Shown: one piece after another, positions 44,172 to 53,659 of the stretch
How the letters are laid out: each line of letters opens with the position of its first letter
Position numbering within the stretch: the first letter of the stretch is position 1
Assembly: GCF_029892485.1 (NCBI RefSeq)
Contig: NZ_JARXVG010000005.1
Location: 427,840-491,839 of the forward strand
Source of the DNA: Variovorax boronicumulans
GTDB lineage: Bacteria; Pseudomonadota; Gammaproteobacteria; Burkholderiales; Burkholderiaceae_C
Direction of reading: 5' to 3'
DNA: 64,000 nucleotides
Notes under the pieces: generated by a model
Told to the model about the DNA's origin: nothing
Seen by the model: the letters and a program-made list of their open reading frames with translations, nothing else
The model's database searches: none
Translations under genes and position numbers: made by a program

Positions 44172-44392
44172 GTTTGGGGTCGGGCGCATCGGAGTAAGCC
44201 GGGGCTGTGTGTCGGAGGGATGGACGCCGGTGCGGCAAGAAAAAGTGCCACGAAGGCACTGCGCACCGAACAGACAGCGAGGCTAAGAAGCGCGCGTTAC
44301 GCGGCAATGAATGCGCGATGACAGAGCGAAGTCGTGCGTGTGACGGCGCACGAATCCAACCTTAAAAAAAGCGGGAAACTCGTTCCAGGAAT

Positions 44393-44476
44393 ACCGCAGA
44401 ACCGGCTTTGCGGGCCGTAGGTATTGCCCCTGCAAGGCGGGTGGCGAAGCGACCCGAAGTGCGCGAAAGCGGGGCT
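44393..44476. repeat. Dispersed GC repeat, copy 1, at the 3' end of the 5'-nucleotidase gene
   Basis: An 84-base segment similar to 55358-55446, in the same orientation; shared blocks include ACCGC-GAAC-GGCTTT, GGCCG-AGGT-TTGCCCC, GAAGCGAC and CGAAGTGCGCGAA. It fills much of the 304-base gap 44172-44475 after lipoprotein B; the rest of that gap shows only a short A run (44364-44370) and no gene. Confidence 0.75.
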
Positions 44477-45375
44477 CAGCCCTCGTTGCTGATCCCGCTC
44501 GACACATGCCCCGCAGGCACATGCCGCGAAGCCGCATCGACATGACCTGTCTGGTCGTCGAAGAAGAAATCGGGCTCGAACTCACGCAGGAATTCGCCCT
44601 TGGGCAGGCCGCCGAGGAACATCGCTTCATCGACGCGGATGTTCCAGTTCATCAGCGTGCGGATCGCGCGCTCGTGCGCCGGTGCGCTGCGTGCGGTGAC
44701 CAGCGCGGTGCGGATGCGCATCTGCGCATTGCCCGCCATCTGCAGGCGGTGCAGCGCCATCAGCAGCGGCTTGAACGGGCCCTCGGGCAGCGGCAGCTCG
44801 GCCTTGCTGAGCTCGTGCGCCTGGAAGGCATCGAGCCCTTCGGCCTGGAACACGCGCTCGGCCTCGTCGGAGAACAGCACCGCGTCGCCGTCGAAGGCAA
44901 TGCGCACTTCGTTGGGCCAGGCATCGCTGGCCTTCACCGATTCGACCAGCACCCGCGCGGCCGGAAAGCCCGCGCCCAGCGCTTCGCGCACGTCCTGTGC
45001 ATTGACAGAGAGGAACAGGTGCGCACGCAGCGGGCGCAGGTACCCGAAGGGTGGCCGGCCTTGCGTGAACACGCCGCGCTGCAGCTTGATGTCAGCCGCC
45101 GCGCTCGACTTGAAGATGCGCATGCCCGAGACCGGGTCGTTGCGCGAAAGGATCACCACCTCGACGCGCTGCACGCCGTCGTCGTTGAAGCGCAGCAACT
45201 TGCGGATCAGCGAGTACGCGATGCCCGGTGCGGCCGGCACGTCGAGCCGGTCGAGCTGCAGTTTCATGTAGCCCTCGTTGTCGCCGGCTTCGAAGATCCT
45301 GTTTTCTTCCTCGAGGTTGAAGAGGGCCCGCGAGGAGATCGCGACCACGAGTTTGTCTTCGAGAGTGACTGGCAT
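44476..45375 (-). CDS. 5'-nucleotidase (cytosolic CN-I-like family)
   Basis: A 299-residue soluble protein starting MPVTLEDKLVVAISSRALFNLEEEN, a start characteristic of the bacterial 5-nucleotidase family (PF06189) related to animal CN-I. An internal IAFDGDAVLFSDEAERVF carries the HAD-type DxD motif; a late MFLGGLPKGEFLREFEPDFFFDDQ segment is also typical. It would dephosphorylate nucleoside monophosphates. The longer frame upstream is antisense to the next gene, so the start at 45375 is used. Its stop abuts a dispersed repeat. Confidence 0.8.
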   Translation of the reverse strand: MPVTLEDKLVVAISSRALFNLEEENRIFEAGDNEGYMKLQLDRLDVPAAPGIAYSLIRKLLRFNDDGVQRVEVVILSRNDPVSGMRIFKSSAAADIKLQRGVFTQGRPPFGYLRPLRAHLFLSVNAQDVREALGAGFPAARVLVESVKASDAWPNEVRIAFDGDAVLFSDEAERVFQAEGLDAFQAHELSKAELPLPEGPFKPLLMALHRLQMAGNAQMRIRTALVTARSAPAHERAIRTLMNWNIRVDEAMFLGGLPKGEFLREFEPDFFFDDQTGHVDAASRHVPAGHVSSGISNEG

Positions 45376-45395
45376 GGTGGCGTGCGGGCGGAGGT

Positions 45396-45974
45396 TCAGG
45401 AGGCGTCGTTGGGCGAGTAGTAGAGCGTATCCGACCAGTAGCCCAGGCCCAACTCGCGCAAGGGCGCCTCGATGCTCTCCTGAGACGGCGTGAAGATGCG
45501 GTCCCAGAAGGTCTTTTTCTGCGGAGCCAGCCGGCTGATGGCGGCTTCGATCTCGGTGTCGATGTTCTGCACGTCGCGCAGCAAACTCACGGCCTGTTCG
45601 CCCAGCGGCTCGTCGCCCATGTCGAAAATCTCGGCGCACTCCAGCACGAAGTAGCCGTTGCGGTCGGCGTGGCTGTTCAGGAAGTCCAGTGCCTGGTCGC
45701 GCAGCGGCGCGACCGAAGGATGATCGATGCGGGACAGGAACTGGTGGAGCCGGTCGATGCCCGCGCCGGCGCGGCCCGCGAGTGCGGTGGGTTCGTCCAG
45801 GCTGGTCCAGATCGTCGAGCGGCACAGCTGCACGTCCGTGGACACCAGAAGCTGGTAGACCAGCGGGATGTTGTAGTTGCACTCCGAGAGGCCCTTGAGC
45901 TGTTTCGGATCGTTCCCTGCGGCGTTCGGCCCCGGAACGAAGGGGCTCGCGAACAGGTAGCTCCGATTGGCCAT
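45396..45974 (-). CDS. Conserved hypothetical protein
   Basis: A 192-residue soluble protein starting MANRSYLFASPFVPG, with SECNYNIPLVYQLLVSTDVQLC in the first third and a C-terminal GYWSDTLYYSP. No signal, membrane segment or known catalytic motif. Similar MANRSYL proteins are known as uncharacterised proteins. It lies between gspF (13 bases) and the 5'-nucleotidase (20 bases) on the same strand and may be in the gsp transcript. Confidence 0.7.
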   Translation of the reverse strand: MANRSYLFASPFVPGPNAAGNDPKQLKGLSECNYNIPLVYQLLVSTDVQLCRSTIWTSLDEPTALAGRAGAGIDRLHQFLSRIDHPSVAPLRDQALDFLNSHADRNGYFVLECAEIFDMGDEPLGEQAVSLLRDVQNIDTEIEAAISRLAPQKKTFWDRIFTPSQESIEAPLRELGLGYWSDTLYYSPNDAS

Positions 45975-45987
45975 GGCGCGACTTCCG

Positions 45988-47226
45988 CTATTTGACGAAC
46001 TGGTTCAGCTGGATGATCGGCAGCATCACCGCCAGCACGATCAGCATCACCACGCCGCCCATGGCGACGATGAGCAGCGGCTCGAGGATGGTCGCCAGAT
46101 GCATCGCGCGGCGCTGCACCTCGGCGCCGAGCTGGTTGGCCGCGCGCTGCAGCATCAGCGGCAGCGTGCCGGTCTGTTCGCCGAGGCGGGCGAACATCGA
46201 GACCAGGCCCGGAAAGCGCTTCTTCTGCGCGAGCGCCGAGGCGAGCGGCGCGCCTTCGCGCACCAGCACCAGCGCGTCGAGCGCATCGGCACGCATCGCG
46301 CGATTGCCCAGCGTTTCGGAGGCGGCCTGCAGCGCGCGCAGGATCGGCACACCGGCCGTTGCCAGCATGGCCAGCGTGCTTGCGAAGCGCGCCGCGTTGT
46401 AGCCGCGCGCGAGCTTGCCGACCAGCGGCAGCTTGAGCCATGCGGCATCGAATTTCAGGCGGAAGGCCTCCTGCGCCAAGGCCAGCCGCACGCCGATGGC
46501 GACGAGCACCACGCCGCCCAGCATCCACCAGCCGTAGTTGCGCACGCCCGCGCTCAGCGACAGCATCACGGTGGTGAGAAAAGGCAGTGAGCGCTTGGTG
46601 CCCGCGAACACCTGCGCCACCTGCGGCACCACGTAGCTCACGAGGAAGATCACGATCACGATCGCCACCAGCGTGACGATGGCCGGGTACAGCGCCGCGC
46701 CGATCAGCTTCTGCTGCAGCGCCTGGCGTTCTTCCAGGTCGTCGGCCAGACGGTCGAGCACGAGGCCGAGGTTGCCGCTCTGTTCGCCGGCACCGATCAC
46801 CGCGGTGTAGATGGGCGAGAACTCGCGCGAGTGCGCCGACAGCGCGCGCGCGAAGGGCGAGCCCGCGTTGACCTCGGCGCGCAGCGAGGCGACGAGGTTG
46901 CGTTGCGGCTCTGACTCGGCTTCGTCGGTGAGCGCCGTGAGCGCGCGTTCCAGCGGCAGGCCCGACGAGACGAGGCCCGCGAGCTGCCGCGTCCACACGG
47001 CAAGGCCCGTGGAATTGAAGACCCGCTTGCCGCCGCCCAGCCAGCGGGAAAGGCCGCTGCGCTGTCCGGTGCCGTTGATGTGGTCGCTGCCGACCGGCGT
47101 GACCGACAGCGGAATCAGCGCCTGCGCGCGCAGCAGGCTGCGGGCGCTGCGCGCGGTGTCGGCCTCGAGCACGCCTTCGCGCGACTGGCCGCTGGCATCG
47201 ATGGCTTCGAAGGAATAGGCGGGCAT
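45988..47226 (-). CDS. gspF: Type II secretion inner-membrane protein GspF
   Basis: A 412-residue platform protein with two T2SSF domains (residues about 70-195 and 275-400) and three membrane segments. TRQLAGLVSSGLPLERALTAL and FASTLAMLATAGVPILRAL are the two conserved domain starts. It anchors the ATPase GspE and the pseudopilus assembly site. It follows gspE by 14 bases and ends the gsp series. Confidence 0.93.
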   Translation of the reverse strand: MPAYSFEAIDASGQSREGVLEADTARSARSLLRAQALIPLSVTPVGSDHINGTGQRSGLSRWLGGGKRVFNSTGLAVWTRQLAGLVSSGLPLERALTALTDEAESEPQRNLVASLRAEVNAGSPFARALSAHSREFSPIYTAVIGAGEQSGNLGLVLDRLADDLEERQALQQKLIGAALYPAIVTLVAIVIVIFLVSYVVPQVAQVFAGTKRSLPFLTTVMLSLSAGVRNYGWWMLGGVVLVAIGVRLALAQEAFRLKFDAAWLKLPLVGKLARGYNAARFASTLAMLATAGVPILRALQAASETLGNRAMRADALDALVLVREGAPLASALAQKKRFPGLVSMFARLGEQTGTLPLMLQRAANQLGAEVQRRAMHLATILEPLLIVAMGGVVMLIVLAVMLPIIQLNQFVK

Positions 47227-47240
47227 GGCGAGGCTGGGCT

Positions 47241-48638
47241 CTAGTCGCGTGTGACGCGCAGCAGCTCTGCGCGCGACGTGATGCCGGCTTGCACCAGCCG
47301 TTCGCCGTCTTCGCGCATCAGGCGCAGGCCGCCGCGGGCGCCGGCCTTGAGCAGTTCGCTCTCGGCCGCCTTGCTGTGGATGAGGCCCTGCACGGTCTCA
47401 TCGGCCACCAGCAATTCGAAGATGCCGGTGCGGCCCTGGTAGCCCGTCTGGCCGCAGACGTCGCAGCCCGCGCCGCCGCAGCTCGTGCAGACCTTGCGCA
47501 CGAGGCGCTGCGCGAGCACGCCCAGCAGCGACGAGCTCAGAAGGAAAGGCTCGACCCCCATGTCGGTCAGGCGCGTGACGGCGCTGACCGAATCGTTGGT
47601 GTGCAGCGTGGCGAGCACCAGGTGACCGGTGAGCGAGGCCTGAATGGCGATCTGCGCGGTTTCGAAATCGCGGATTTCGCCGATCATGATCACGTCCGGG
47701 TCTTGCCGCAGGATGGCGCGCAGGGCCTTGGCGAAAGTGAGCTCGATCTTCGCGTTGATCTGCGTCTGGCCCACGCCCGGCAGCTCGTACTCGATGGGGT
47801 CTTCCACCGTCATGATGTTGCTGCGGCTCGCATCGAGCCGGGCCAGCGCGGCGTACAGCGTGGTGGTCTTGCCCGAGCCGGTCGGCCCGGTCACCAGGAT
47901 GATGCCGTGCGGCTGCGTGATGAGTTTTTCGAAGCGCTGCAGCGTGTCGCCCTGCATGCCCACCGATTCGAGCGTGAGCTTCGATTCGCTCTTGTCCAGC
48001 AAGCGCAGCACTGCGCGTTCGCCGTGCGCGCTCGGCAGCGTGGAAACGCGCACGTCGACCGCGCGCGTGCCGATGCGCAAGCTGATGCGCCCGTCCTGCG
48101 GCAGCCGCTTCTCGGAGATGTCGAGGTCGGCCATGATCTTCAGGCGCGAGATCAGCGCCGCGTGCAGCGCGCGATTGGGCTGCACCACCTCGCGCAGCGT
48201 GCCGTCGATGCGAAAGCGCACGGACGAGGTGCGCTCATAGGGCTCGATGTGGATGTCGCTCGCGCCGTCGCGCGCAGCCTGAGTGAGCAGCGCGTTGAGC
48301 ATGCGGATGATGGGCGCGTCGCCCGCGCTGGCCAGCAAGTCTTCGACCGCCGGCAGCTCCTGCATCATCCGCGAGAGGTCGGCGTCGTTCTGCACTTCGC
48401 TCACCACCGCGGCGGCGCTCGATTCGCCCTGCGAATAGGCTGCGCTGATGCGCTGAGCGAGTGCGCCGTCGGCCAGCACTTCGAAGGCCTGCACGCTGTA
48501 CTTGCGCGCCACTTCGCCGACCGCGCTGCGCGCGGGATGGCTCGACATCCATAGCGTGTAGCGGCCGTCGTCGGCTTCTTCGAGAAGGAGTTGCTGGCTG
48601 CGTGCGAACGCGTAGGGAAGCGGGTAGCGCATGGACAT
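47241..48638 (-). CDS. gspE: Type II secretion ATPase GspE
   Basis: A 465-residue hexameric ATPase that drives pseudopilus assembly. Walker A GPTGSGKTT, Asp box, Walker B VIMIGEIRDFETA and His box LATLHTND are present, and the tetracysteine zinc motif CTSCGGAGCDVC lies near residue 405. It is a little short of the usual 500, with a reduced N-terminal domain. Its ATG shares one base with the gspD stop (TGATG), so the two are translationally coupled. Confidence 0.95.
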   Translation of the reverse strand: MSMRYPLPYAFARSQQLLLEEADDGRYTLWMSSHPARSAVGEVARKYSVQAFEVLADGALAQRISAAYSQGESSAAAVVSEVQNDADLSRMMQELPAVEDLLASAGDAPIIRMLNALLTQAARDGASDIHIEPYERTSSVRFRIDGTLREVVQPNRALHAALISRLKIMADLDISEKRLPQDGRISLRIGTRAVDVRVSTLPSAHGERAVLRLLDKSESKLTLESVGMQGDTLQRFEKLITQPHGIILVTGPTGSGKTTTLYAALARLDASRSNIMTVEDPIEYELPGVGQTQINAKIELTFAKALRAILRQDPDVIMIGEIRDFETAQIAIQASLTGHLVLATLHTNDSVSAVTRLTDMGVEPFLLSSSLLGVLAQRLVRKVCTSCGGAGCDVCGQTGYQGRTGIFELLVADETVQGLIHSKAAESELLKAGARGGLRLMREDGERLVQAGITSRAELLRVTRD

Positions 48639-50965
48639 CAGGGCATTTCGCGCGAGGAGACCGGATCGGCCGTAGGCGGCAGCGCCCCGCGCAGCGGGCT
48701 GGGTGCGAGCTTGCGCGTATCGGCCAGCGGCTGGGGCGGCGGAATCAGCTGCGTGCCTTCCATGCGGGTGCTGCCGTTGCCCCGGTTGTTCGAGCGCTGC
48801 AGCGCCGCTTCGGGCAGCACCGGTGCGGCGTTCACGCCGCGCAGCATGATGTTGTCGGTGTTGGGCTGCACCTGCAGCTGCTGGCCGCGGATCTCGTCGT
48901 AGCGGTCGTAGGCGAAGGCCTCGGTCGAGGCCCCGTCGCGCATCACCGCCGGGCGCAGGAACATCATCAGGTTGCTCTTGTTGCGCGTGCGGTTCTCGTT
49001 CTTGAACAGGTTGCCCAGCACCGGGATGTCCCCGGCCAGCGGTATCTTCTCGATGTTGTTGTTGTAGGTGTCCGACAGCAGCCCGCCCAGCATCACCAGG
49101 CCGCCGTCCTCCACCAGCACGCTCGACTCGATCGAGCGCTTGTTGGTGGTCGGGCCGTTGGGGTTGGCCAGCGAGTTCTGGTCGACCGTGGAGGTCTCCT
49201 GGAAAATCGTCATGCGCACCGTGCCGTTCTCGTTGATCGTCGGGCGCACGCGCAGGGTCAGGCCCACGTCCTTGCGCTCCACCGTGGTGAACGGGTTCAC
49301 GCCCACCGAGCCCGAGGTGCTCGCATACGAGCCCGTGGGGAAGGGCACGTTCTGGCCGATGATGATCTTGGCCTCTTCGTTGTCCAGCGTCAGCAGGTTG
49401 GGCGTCGAGAGCACGTTGGCATCGCCGTCGCTGTTGAAGAAGTTGGCGATCGCGCCCAGGATGTACTGGCCGCCGATCTTTCCGGCGAGGCCCAGGTTCA
49501 GGCCCGGCTGGATCGAGGAGGCCAGGCCTGCGGCATTGCGGGTGGCCAGCGCCTGGGTCAGCGCCAGGATGTTGTTCCTGTTGAGGCTGGAGTTGGTGCC
49601 GATGACCGCGTTGTTGCCCAGCGCGCTTTGCCACTGCACGCCGAAGTTGGCGGCCTTGTTGGCGCTGACCTCCACGATCAGCGCCTCGATCATGACCTGC
49701 GCGCGGCGGCCATCGAGCTTGTCGATGACGGCGCGCATCTGGCGGTACTGGGGCTCGGGGGCGGTGATGATCAGCGAGTTGGTGGACGGGTCGGCCTGGA
49801 TCTGGCCGCCGGTCGACGGCTGGTTGGCGTTGTTGAGCGGCGCGTTGGCGGCAGGCGAGCCGCTTTGGCCGCTGCCGCCCATGTTGCCCTGGTTGTTTTG
49901 CTGGAAGCTGGTTTGCTGCGGCGCGGGGCTGCCGCCGCCGCCCGCGGCACCCGGGGTGCCCGGCGTGGCCAGCTGGTTCGCCGCCATCGCGGCGCGCAGC
50001 GTGGCTGCCAGGCGCACCGCATCGGCGTTCTTCAGGTAGACCACGTAGATGTTGCCGGCTGCGCCGTTGCTGCTTTCGGCAGGTGGACGGTCTAGCTTCT
50101 CGACCAGCGTGCGCACAAGCTGCGCGCGCGCCGGGTTGGCCGCGCGCAGGATCAGCGAATTGCTGCGTGGGTCGGCCAGCAGCGTGGTGCGGAACGATGC
50201 ATCGACCGCGCCCGGCGCAGCACCCGGTGCCGCTCCCGCGCCGCTGCCGTCGACCAGCCGCTGCACCAGCGGCAGCAGGTCGCTGGCGACCGAGTGCTTC
50301 AGCTGGATGATCTCGATGTCCGACGCATTCGGCACATCGAGCGCCGCGATGATGCGCGCCAGCCGCCGCATGTTGTCGGCGTAGTCGGTGATCACCAGCG
50401 AGTTGTTGCCCGGGTTCACGTTGATGGTGTTGTTGGGCGGAATCAGCGGACGCAGCACCGGCAGCAGGCTGTTGGGCGACTCGTAGTTGAGCCGGAAGAT
50501 CTGGGTGACGATCTGGTTGCTGCCCGAGGACGCGGTCGCGCCGATCGAGGTGTTCACCGTGCTGCTCTGCAGCTTGGCATCGGCTTCGGGCACCACCTTG
50601 TAGAGGCCGTCGGCCTCCACCACCGCAAAGCCCTGCAGGCGCAGCGCGGAGGCGAACTGGTTGAAGGCCGCGGCCGGCTGGATCGCGCGGTCGGTCACAA
50701 GGTTCATCGTGCCCTTCACGCGCGGATCGACCACCACGTCGCGCCCGGTGACCACCGCCATGGTGCGCGCCACGGCCTCGATGTCGGCGTTGGAGAAATT
50801 GAGCGTGATCGGCTCCCCGCGCCGCGGCGCATCGCCCTGCGCGAAGGCAGGCGGCAGCACCTGCAGGAAGGACGCCGCGATCAGCAGGCGCGCCGCGATT
50901 GCGACGGCGCCGAGGCGGGCGCCGCGCATGCCGACCGGGCCGAACGAGGGATGGGACTTCATCAT
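48638..50965 (-). CDS. gspD: Type II secretion outer-membrane secretin GspD
   Basis: A 775-residue secretin: signal peptide (to about residue 43, AFAQ), N0 domain (ITLNFSNADIEAVARTMAVVTGRDVVVD), N1-N3 domains with a Gly/Asn/Gln-rich insert, and the C-terminal secretin channel (VLSTPNLLTLDNEEAKIIIGQNVPF; VEDGGLVMLGGLLSD). About 100 residues after the channel are Pro-rich and may hold the pilotin-binding S-domain. No pilotin gene is in the window. Start 50965 is three bases upstream of a second ATG. Confidence 0.95.
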   Translation of the reverse strand: MMKSHPSFGPVGMRGARLGAVAIAARLLIAASFLQVLPPAFAQGDAPRRGEPITLNFSNADIEAVARTMAVVTGRDVVVDPRVKGTMNLVTDRAIQPAAAFNQFASALRLQGFAVVEADGLYKVVPEADAKLQSSTVNTSIGATASSGSNQIVTQIFRLNYESPNSLLPVLRPLIPPNNTINVNPGNNSLVITDYADNMRRLARIIAALDVPNASDIEIIQLKHSVASDLLPLVQRLVDGSGAGAAPGAAPGAVDASFRTTLLADPRSNSLILRAANPARAQLVRTLVEKLDRPPAESSNGAAGNIYVVYLKNADAVRLAATLRAAMAANQLATPGTPGAAGGGGSPAPQQTSFQQNNQGNMGGSGQSGSPAANAPLNNANQPSTGGQIQADPSTNSLIITAPEPQYRQMRAVIDKLDGRRAQVMIEALIVEVSANKAANFGVQWQSALGNNAVIGTNSSLNRNNILALTQALATRNAAGLASSIQPGLNLGLAGKIGGQYILGAIANFFNSDGDANVLSTPNLLTLDNEEAKIIIGQNVPFPTGSYASTSGSVGVNPFTTVERKDVGLTLRVRPTINENGTVRMTIFQETSTVDQNSLANPNGPTTNKRSIESSVLVEDGGLVMLGGLLSDTYNNNIEKIPLAGDIPVLGNLFKNENRTRNKSNLMMFLRPAVMRDGASTEAFAYDRYDEIRGQQLQVQPNTDNIMLRGVNAAPVLPEAALQRSNNRGNGSTRMEGTQLIPPPQPLADTRKLAPSPLRGALPPTADPVSSREMP

Positions 50966-50967
50966 GG

Positions 50968-51777
50968 TCAACCCAGGGTGATGATCGAACGCGCGTTGTC
51001 GCGCCGTCCGATGATGTTCAACAAATTGGAAAGAGCGTCTTCGCGGCCGGCCGCGGCACTGGCTTCGCCGTTGAAGCGGAAGGAGGTGCCGCTCCAGCTG
51101 CCGCTGCCGTTGAGCTGCAGGCTGCCTTCGCGCGTGCTCAGCAGGAGCGTCGGGCTGTTGCCGCCTTCGAGCGAGAGCCGGTAGCTGCCCATCGGCCGCA
51201 GGGTCGACAGGCTGGAGGAAACATCGGTGGCGTCGAGCGTGGCGTGGCCCGCGATGCGCAGCACCGGGCCGTCCCACTGCAGCGAGAAGGCCTTGGTGGA
51301 GAGATCGAGCGCACCGTCGAGCTTGAGCGTGTTCCACGGTGCACCCAGGCCGGTGAGCATCGTGGCGGGCCACCGCGATCGGCTGTCCTGCCAGTCGAGC
51401 TGCATGCCGCCGCCGCGCGGGCTGGCCTTGAGTTCGAGCGGGCGCGCCGCGCAGCAGGGCAGGTCGAGCGAGGCGAAGATGCCGCTGAAGCTCGGGCGCA
51501 TGCGCCAGTGCAGGAGGCCGGGCAGCGAAACCGCCTGCGCGCCGCCTGCGCCGCTGGCGAACACCACGGCTGCCGTGCCGTTCCAGACCGTGCCGCGCGG
51601 ATTGACCAGCAGCAGCCGGCCCTGGCTCCAGCTCGACAGCGCCGAGGCGAGCCAGCGCGCGGGCGCGAACAGCACCACCGCGAGCACCGCGCCGACCACG
51701 ATGCCGACGAGGGCCCAGCGCCAGCCGCGTCGCGGCCTGGGCCCGGAGAGCGCGGAAAGAGGGGCGCGCGTCACCAT
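50968..51777 (-). CDS. gspN: Type II secretion protein GspN
   Basis: A 269-residue protein with one N-terminal membrane segment (WALVGIVVGAVLAVVLFAPARWLASAL) and a periplasmic beta-rich domain (NPRGTVWNGTAAVVFA), as in GspN/PulN. GspN is optional in many T2SS; its role is unclear. It lies between gspM and gspD with two bases before gspD. Confidence 0.85.
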   Translation of the reverse strand: MVTRAPLSALSGPRPRRGWRWALVGIVVGAVLAVVLFAPARWLASALSSWSQGRLLLVNPRGTVWNGTAAVVFASGAGGAQAVSLPGLLHWRMRPSFSGIFASLDLPCCAARPLELKASPRGGGMQLDWQDSRSRWPATMLTGLGAPWNTLKLDGALDLSTKAFSLQWDGPVLRIAGHATLDATDVSSSLSTLRPMGSYRLSLEGGNSPTLLLSTREGSLQLNGSGSWSGTSFRFNGEASAAAGREDALSNLLNIIGRRDNARSIITLG

Positions 51778-51787
51778 GCCGGGCTGT

Positions 51788-52324
51788 TCATCGGGGGGCG
51801 GGCAATGCCATCACGACCGTGCCCTCCCAGCGGACCTGCGGGAGCTGCGGCGCATCCTTGCTGCCAGGGGCCGGCGTGGCTGCGGGTGCGCGCGTCAGGT
51901 GCACTTCGCGCGGCACCGCGTGGGCATTGCCGCGCGCCTGCGCGAGCCACTGGGCCACCGTGCTGGCGGGCGTGGCGCGCAGCGTGACGGTGGCGCCGTC
52001 GCCGCCGGCCGTCATGAGCTGCGCGTTGTTGACGCCCAGGCCCTCGCGCACCGAGGTCTCGAGCGAGCGCAGCGCCTCGTCACGGGCGAGCCGGGGCTGC
52101 GACTGCAGCGCCTTCGCGCGGTTCTGCAAGGTGGCCATCTGCTGCAGCTGCGCATCGAGCTGCGCGTGTTCGGCCGGTGCCGCGGCCAGCGTGCGCAGCG
52201 CGGGAGCGAGCGCGATCCACCAGAGCAAGGCCAGTGCCACGAGCGCGATGGCCGCGCCGACCATCTGGCGCTCGCGCATCGCGAGGGCGGCCCAGCGGGC
52301 CTTGAGTTGTTCGCTGAAGTTCAT
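51788..52324 (-). CDS. gspM: Type II secretion protein GspM
   Basis: A 178-residue bitopic inner-membrane protein: cytoplasmic start MNFSEQLKARWAALAMRERQ, a membrane helix (AIALVALALLWWIALAPAL), then a short coiled segment and a ferredoxin-like domain. GspM binds GspL. Its start overlaps the gspL stop by four bases (ATGA). Confidence 0.88.
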   Translation of the reverse strand: MNFSEQLKARWAALAMRERQMVGAAIALVALALLWWIALAPALRTLAAAPAEHAQLDAQLQQMATLQNRAKALQSQPRLARDEALRSLETSVREGLGVNNAQLMTAGGDGATVTLRATPASTVAQWLAQARGNAHAVPREVHLTRAPAATPAPGSKDAPQLPQVRWEGTVVMALPAPR

Positions 52325-53532
52325 CGGATGGCCTCGGCCTGTACCAGCAGCAGGTCGCCTTCGGTGCGCACGTTGTAGCCGCGCGGCGCCATCGCGCCGG
52401 TGATCTGCGAGATCTCCGAAGGCTGCAGTCCGAGGCCGCGCAGGCGCAGTTGGCCGCCGTTGTAATCGACGGCCGAAGGCGTGCGGCCGGGCGGAAGGTT
52501 GGTGGCGAGCGCGCCGACCATGGGTTCGAAATCGGTCGCGGCCACGTCGCCCACGGCCTGCTGCAGCGCCGCGACTTCGCGCGTCATCTGCAGTTGCGGG
52601 TCGATCACGATCTTCACCGAGGGAAAGGTCTGCGTGAGGATGGTCTTGGCCGCCTGCCGCTTGGAATCGAGCGCGTTGCGCTCCTTCCAGGCCCAGGCGT
52701 TGAGGCCGATCAGCTGCGTCAGCAGCAGCACGACGACGCCCCACCGCGCGGCGCGCCATTCGGGCGCGTAGCGCAGCGTCTGCAGCACCGAGGCGAACTT
52801 CTTGCCGGCGCGCGCGCGGCCCGTGGCGGCGAGGTCGAACTGCGCGAGCTCCCACGGCGTGCGCGCGGCATTCAGCCAACGCTGCGGCGCCTGCACGATC
52901 GGCACGCGGCGCTCGAGCAGGTGCTCGGCCGCTTCCGCGACCGCAGGCTCGGTGGTGATGACGGCCGTGTCGAGCGGAAGGCTGCCCGACAGCGCGAGCC
53001 CGGCGCCGGCCAGCGGCAGCGAGACCACGCCCTCGGCATCGCACACGGTGAGCTGCGGGGCCTCGGGTTCGCCGGTGATCTGCAGCAGCGACGGGCCGTC
53101 GGCCGCCTGGGGGGCGAATTCGGGGACGATGCGCACCACGCGGCGCCCGGCCGCTTCGAGCCCCTGCACGATGCTGCGCAGCCAGATGCGATTGCATGCC
53201 GCCACCCACACCGGTCCACCGGCCTTCGCATCGGGTTCGAGCGCGAAGTGCAGCGCCTCGGGATCGTCGAGCAGGTGTTCTTCGAGCAGGCCGTCGAGCA
53301 CCAGGCGCAGCTTCGACGCGCTGCCCATGCTGCCCTTGGGCAGCGTGACGCGGTGCCACGACAGCGCCGCCGAAGGAATGCCGAGCGTGACCTCGTTGCC
53401 CGAGGGCAGCAGCGCCAACAGCGCGCGGCCCTGGTTGCGCAAAGCAATGCCGTCGTCGCCTGCCTGGGCCCAGTCGTACTCGCCCGCGGCGTCGGCCGGA
53501 GGCAGGGGGGCAATGAGCAACAGCGGAGTCAT
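52321..53532 (-). CDS. gspL: Type II secretion protein GspL
   Basis: A 403-residue protein: a cytoplasmic actin-like domain (residues 1-250), one membrane helix (WGVVVLLLTQLIGLNAWAW) and a periplasmic domain. GspL recruits the ATPase GspE to the inner membrane. It begins a second gsp unit behind its own candidate promoter; 127 bases separate it from gspK. Confidence 0.88.
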   Translation of the reverse strand: MTPLLLIAPLPPADAAGEYDWAQAGDDGIALRNQGRALLALLPSGNEVTLGIPSAALSWHRVTLPKGSMGSASKLRLVLDGLLEEHLLDDPEALHFALEPDAKAGGPVWVAACNRIWLRSIVQGLEAAGRRVVRIVPEFAPQAADGPSLLQITGEPEAPQLTVCDAEGVVSLPLAGAGLALSGSLPLDTAVITTEPAVAEAAEHLLERRVPIVQAPQRWLNAARTPWELAQFDLAATGRARAGKKFASVLQTLRYAPEWRAARWGVVVLLLTQLIGLNAWAWKERNALDSKRQAAKTILTQTFPSVKIVIDPQLQMTREVAALQQAVGDVAATDFEPMVGALATNLPPGRTPSAVDYNGGQLRLRGLGLQPSEISQITGAMAPRGYNVRTEGDLLLVQAEAIR

Positions 53533-53623
53533 GGAGATGGTCGGAAAAGCCGGTGATTGTAGGAGGGTGTCTGACAGGCAATTGCTATTATTTGAATAGC
53601 ATAGTTGACAGTTGTGACGGGCG

Positions 53624-53653
53624 TTATAAGGCTTTTTTATCCATGGATGTCAA
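53624..53653 (-). promoter_or_regulatory. Candidate sigma-70 promoter for gspL-M-N-D-E-F
   Basis: On the minus strand TTGACA (53653-53648) and TTATAA (53629-53624) are separated by 18 bases, in an AT-rich stretch of the gspK-gspL gap, about 90 bases before the gspL start. It is the clearest promoter-like sequence in the region. Confidence 0.55.
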
Positions 53654-53659
53654 CGGCAC

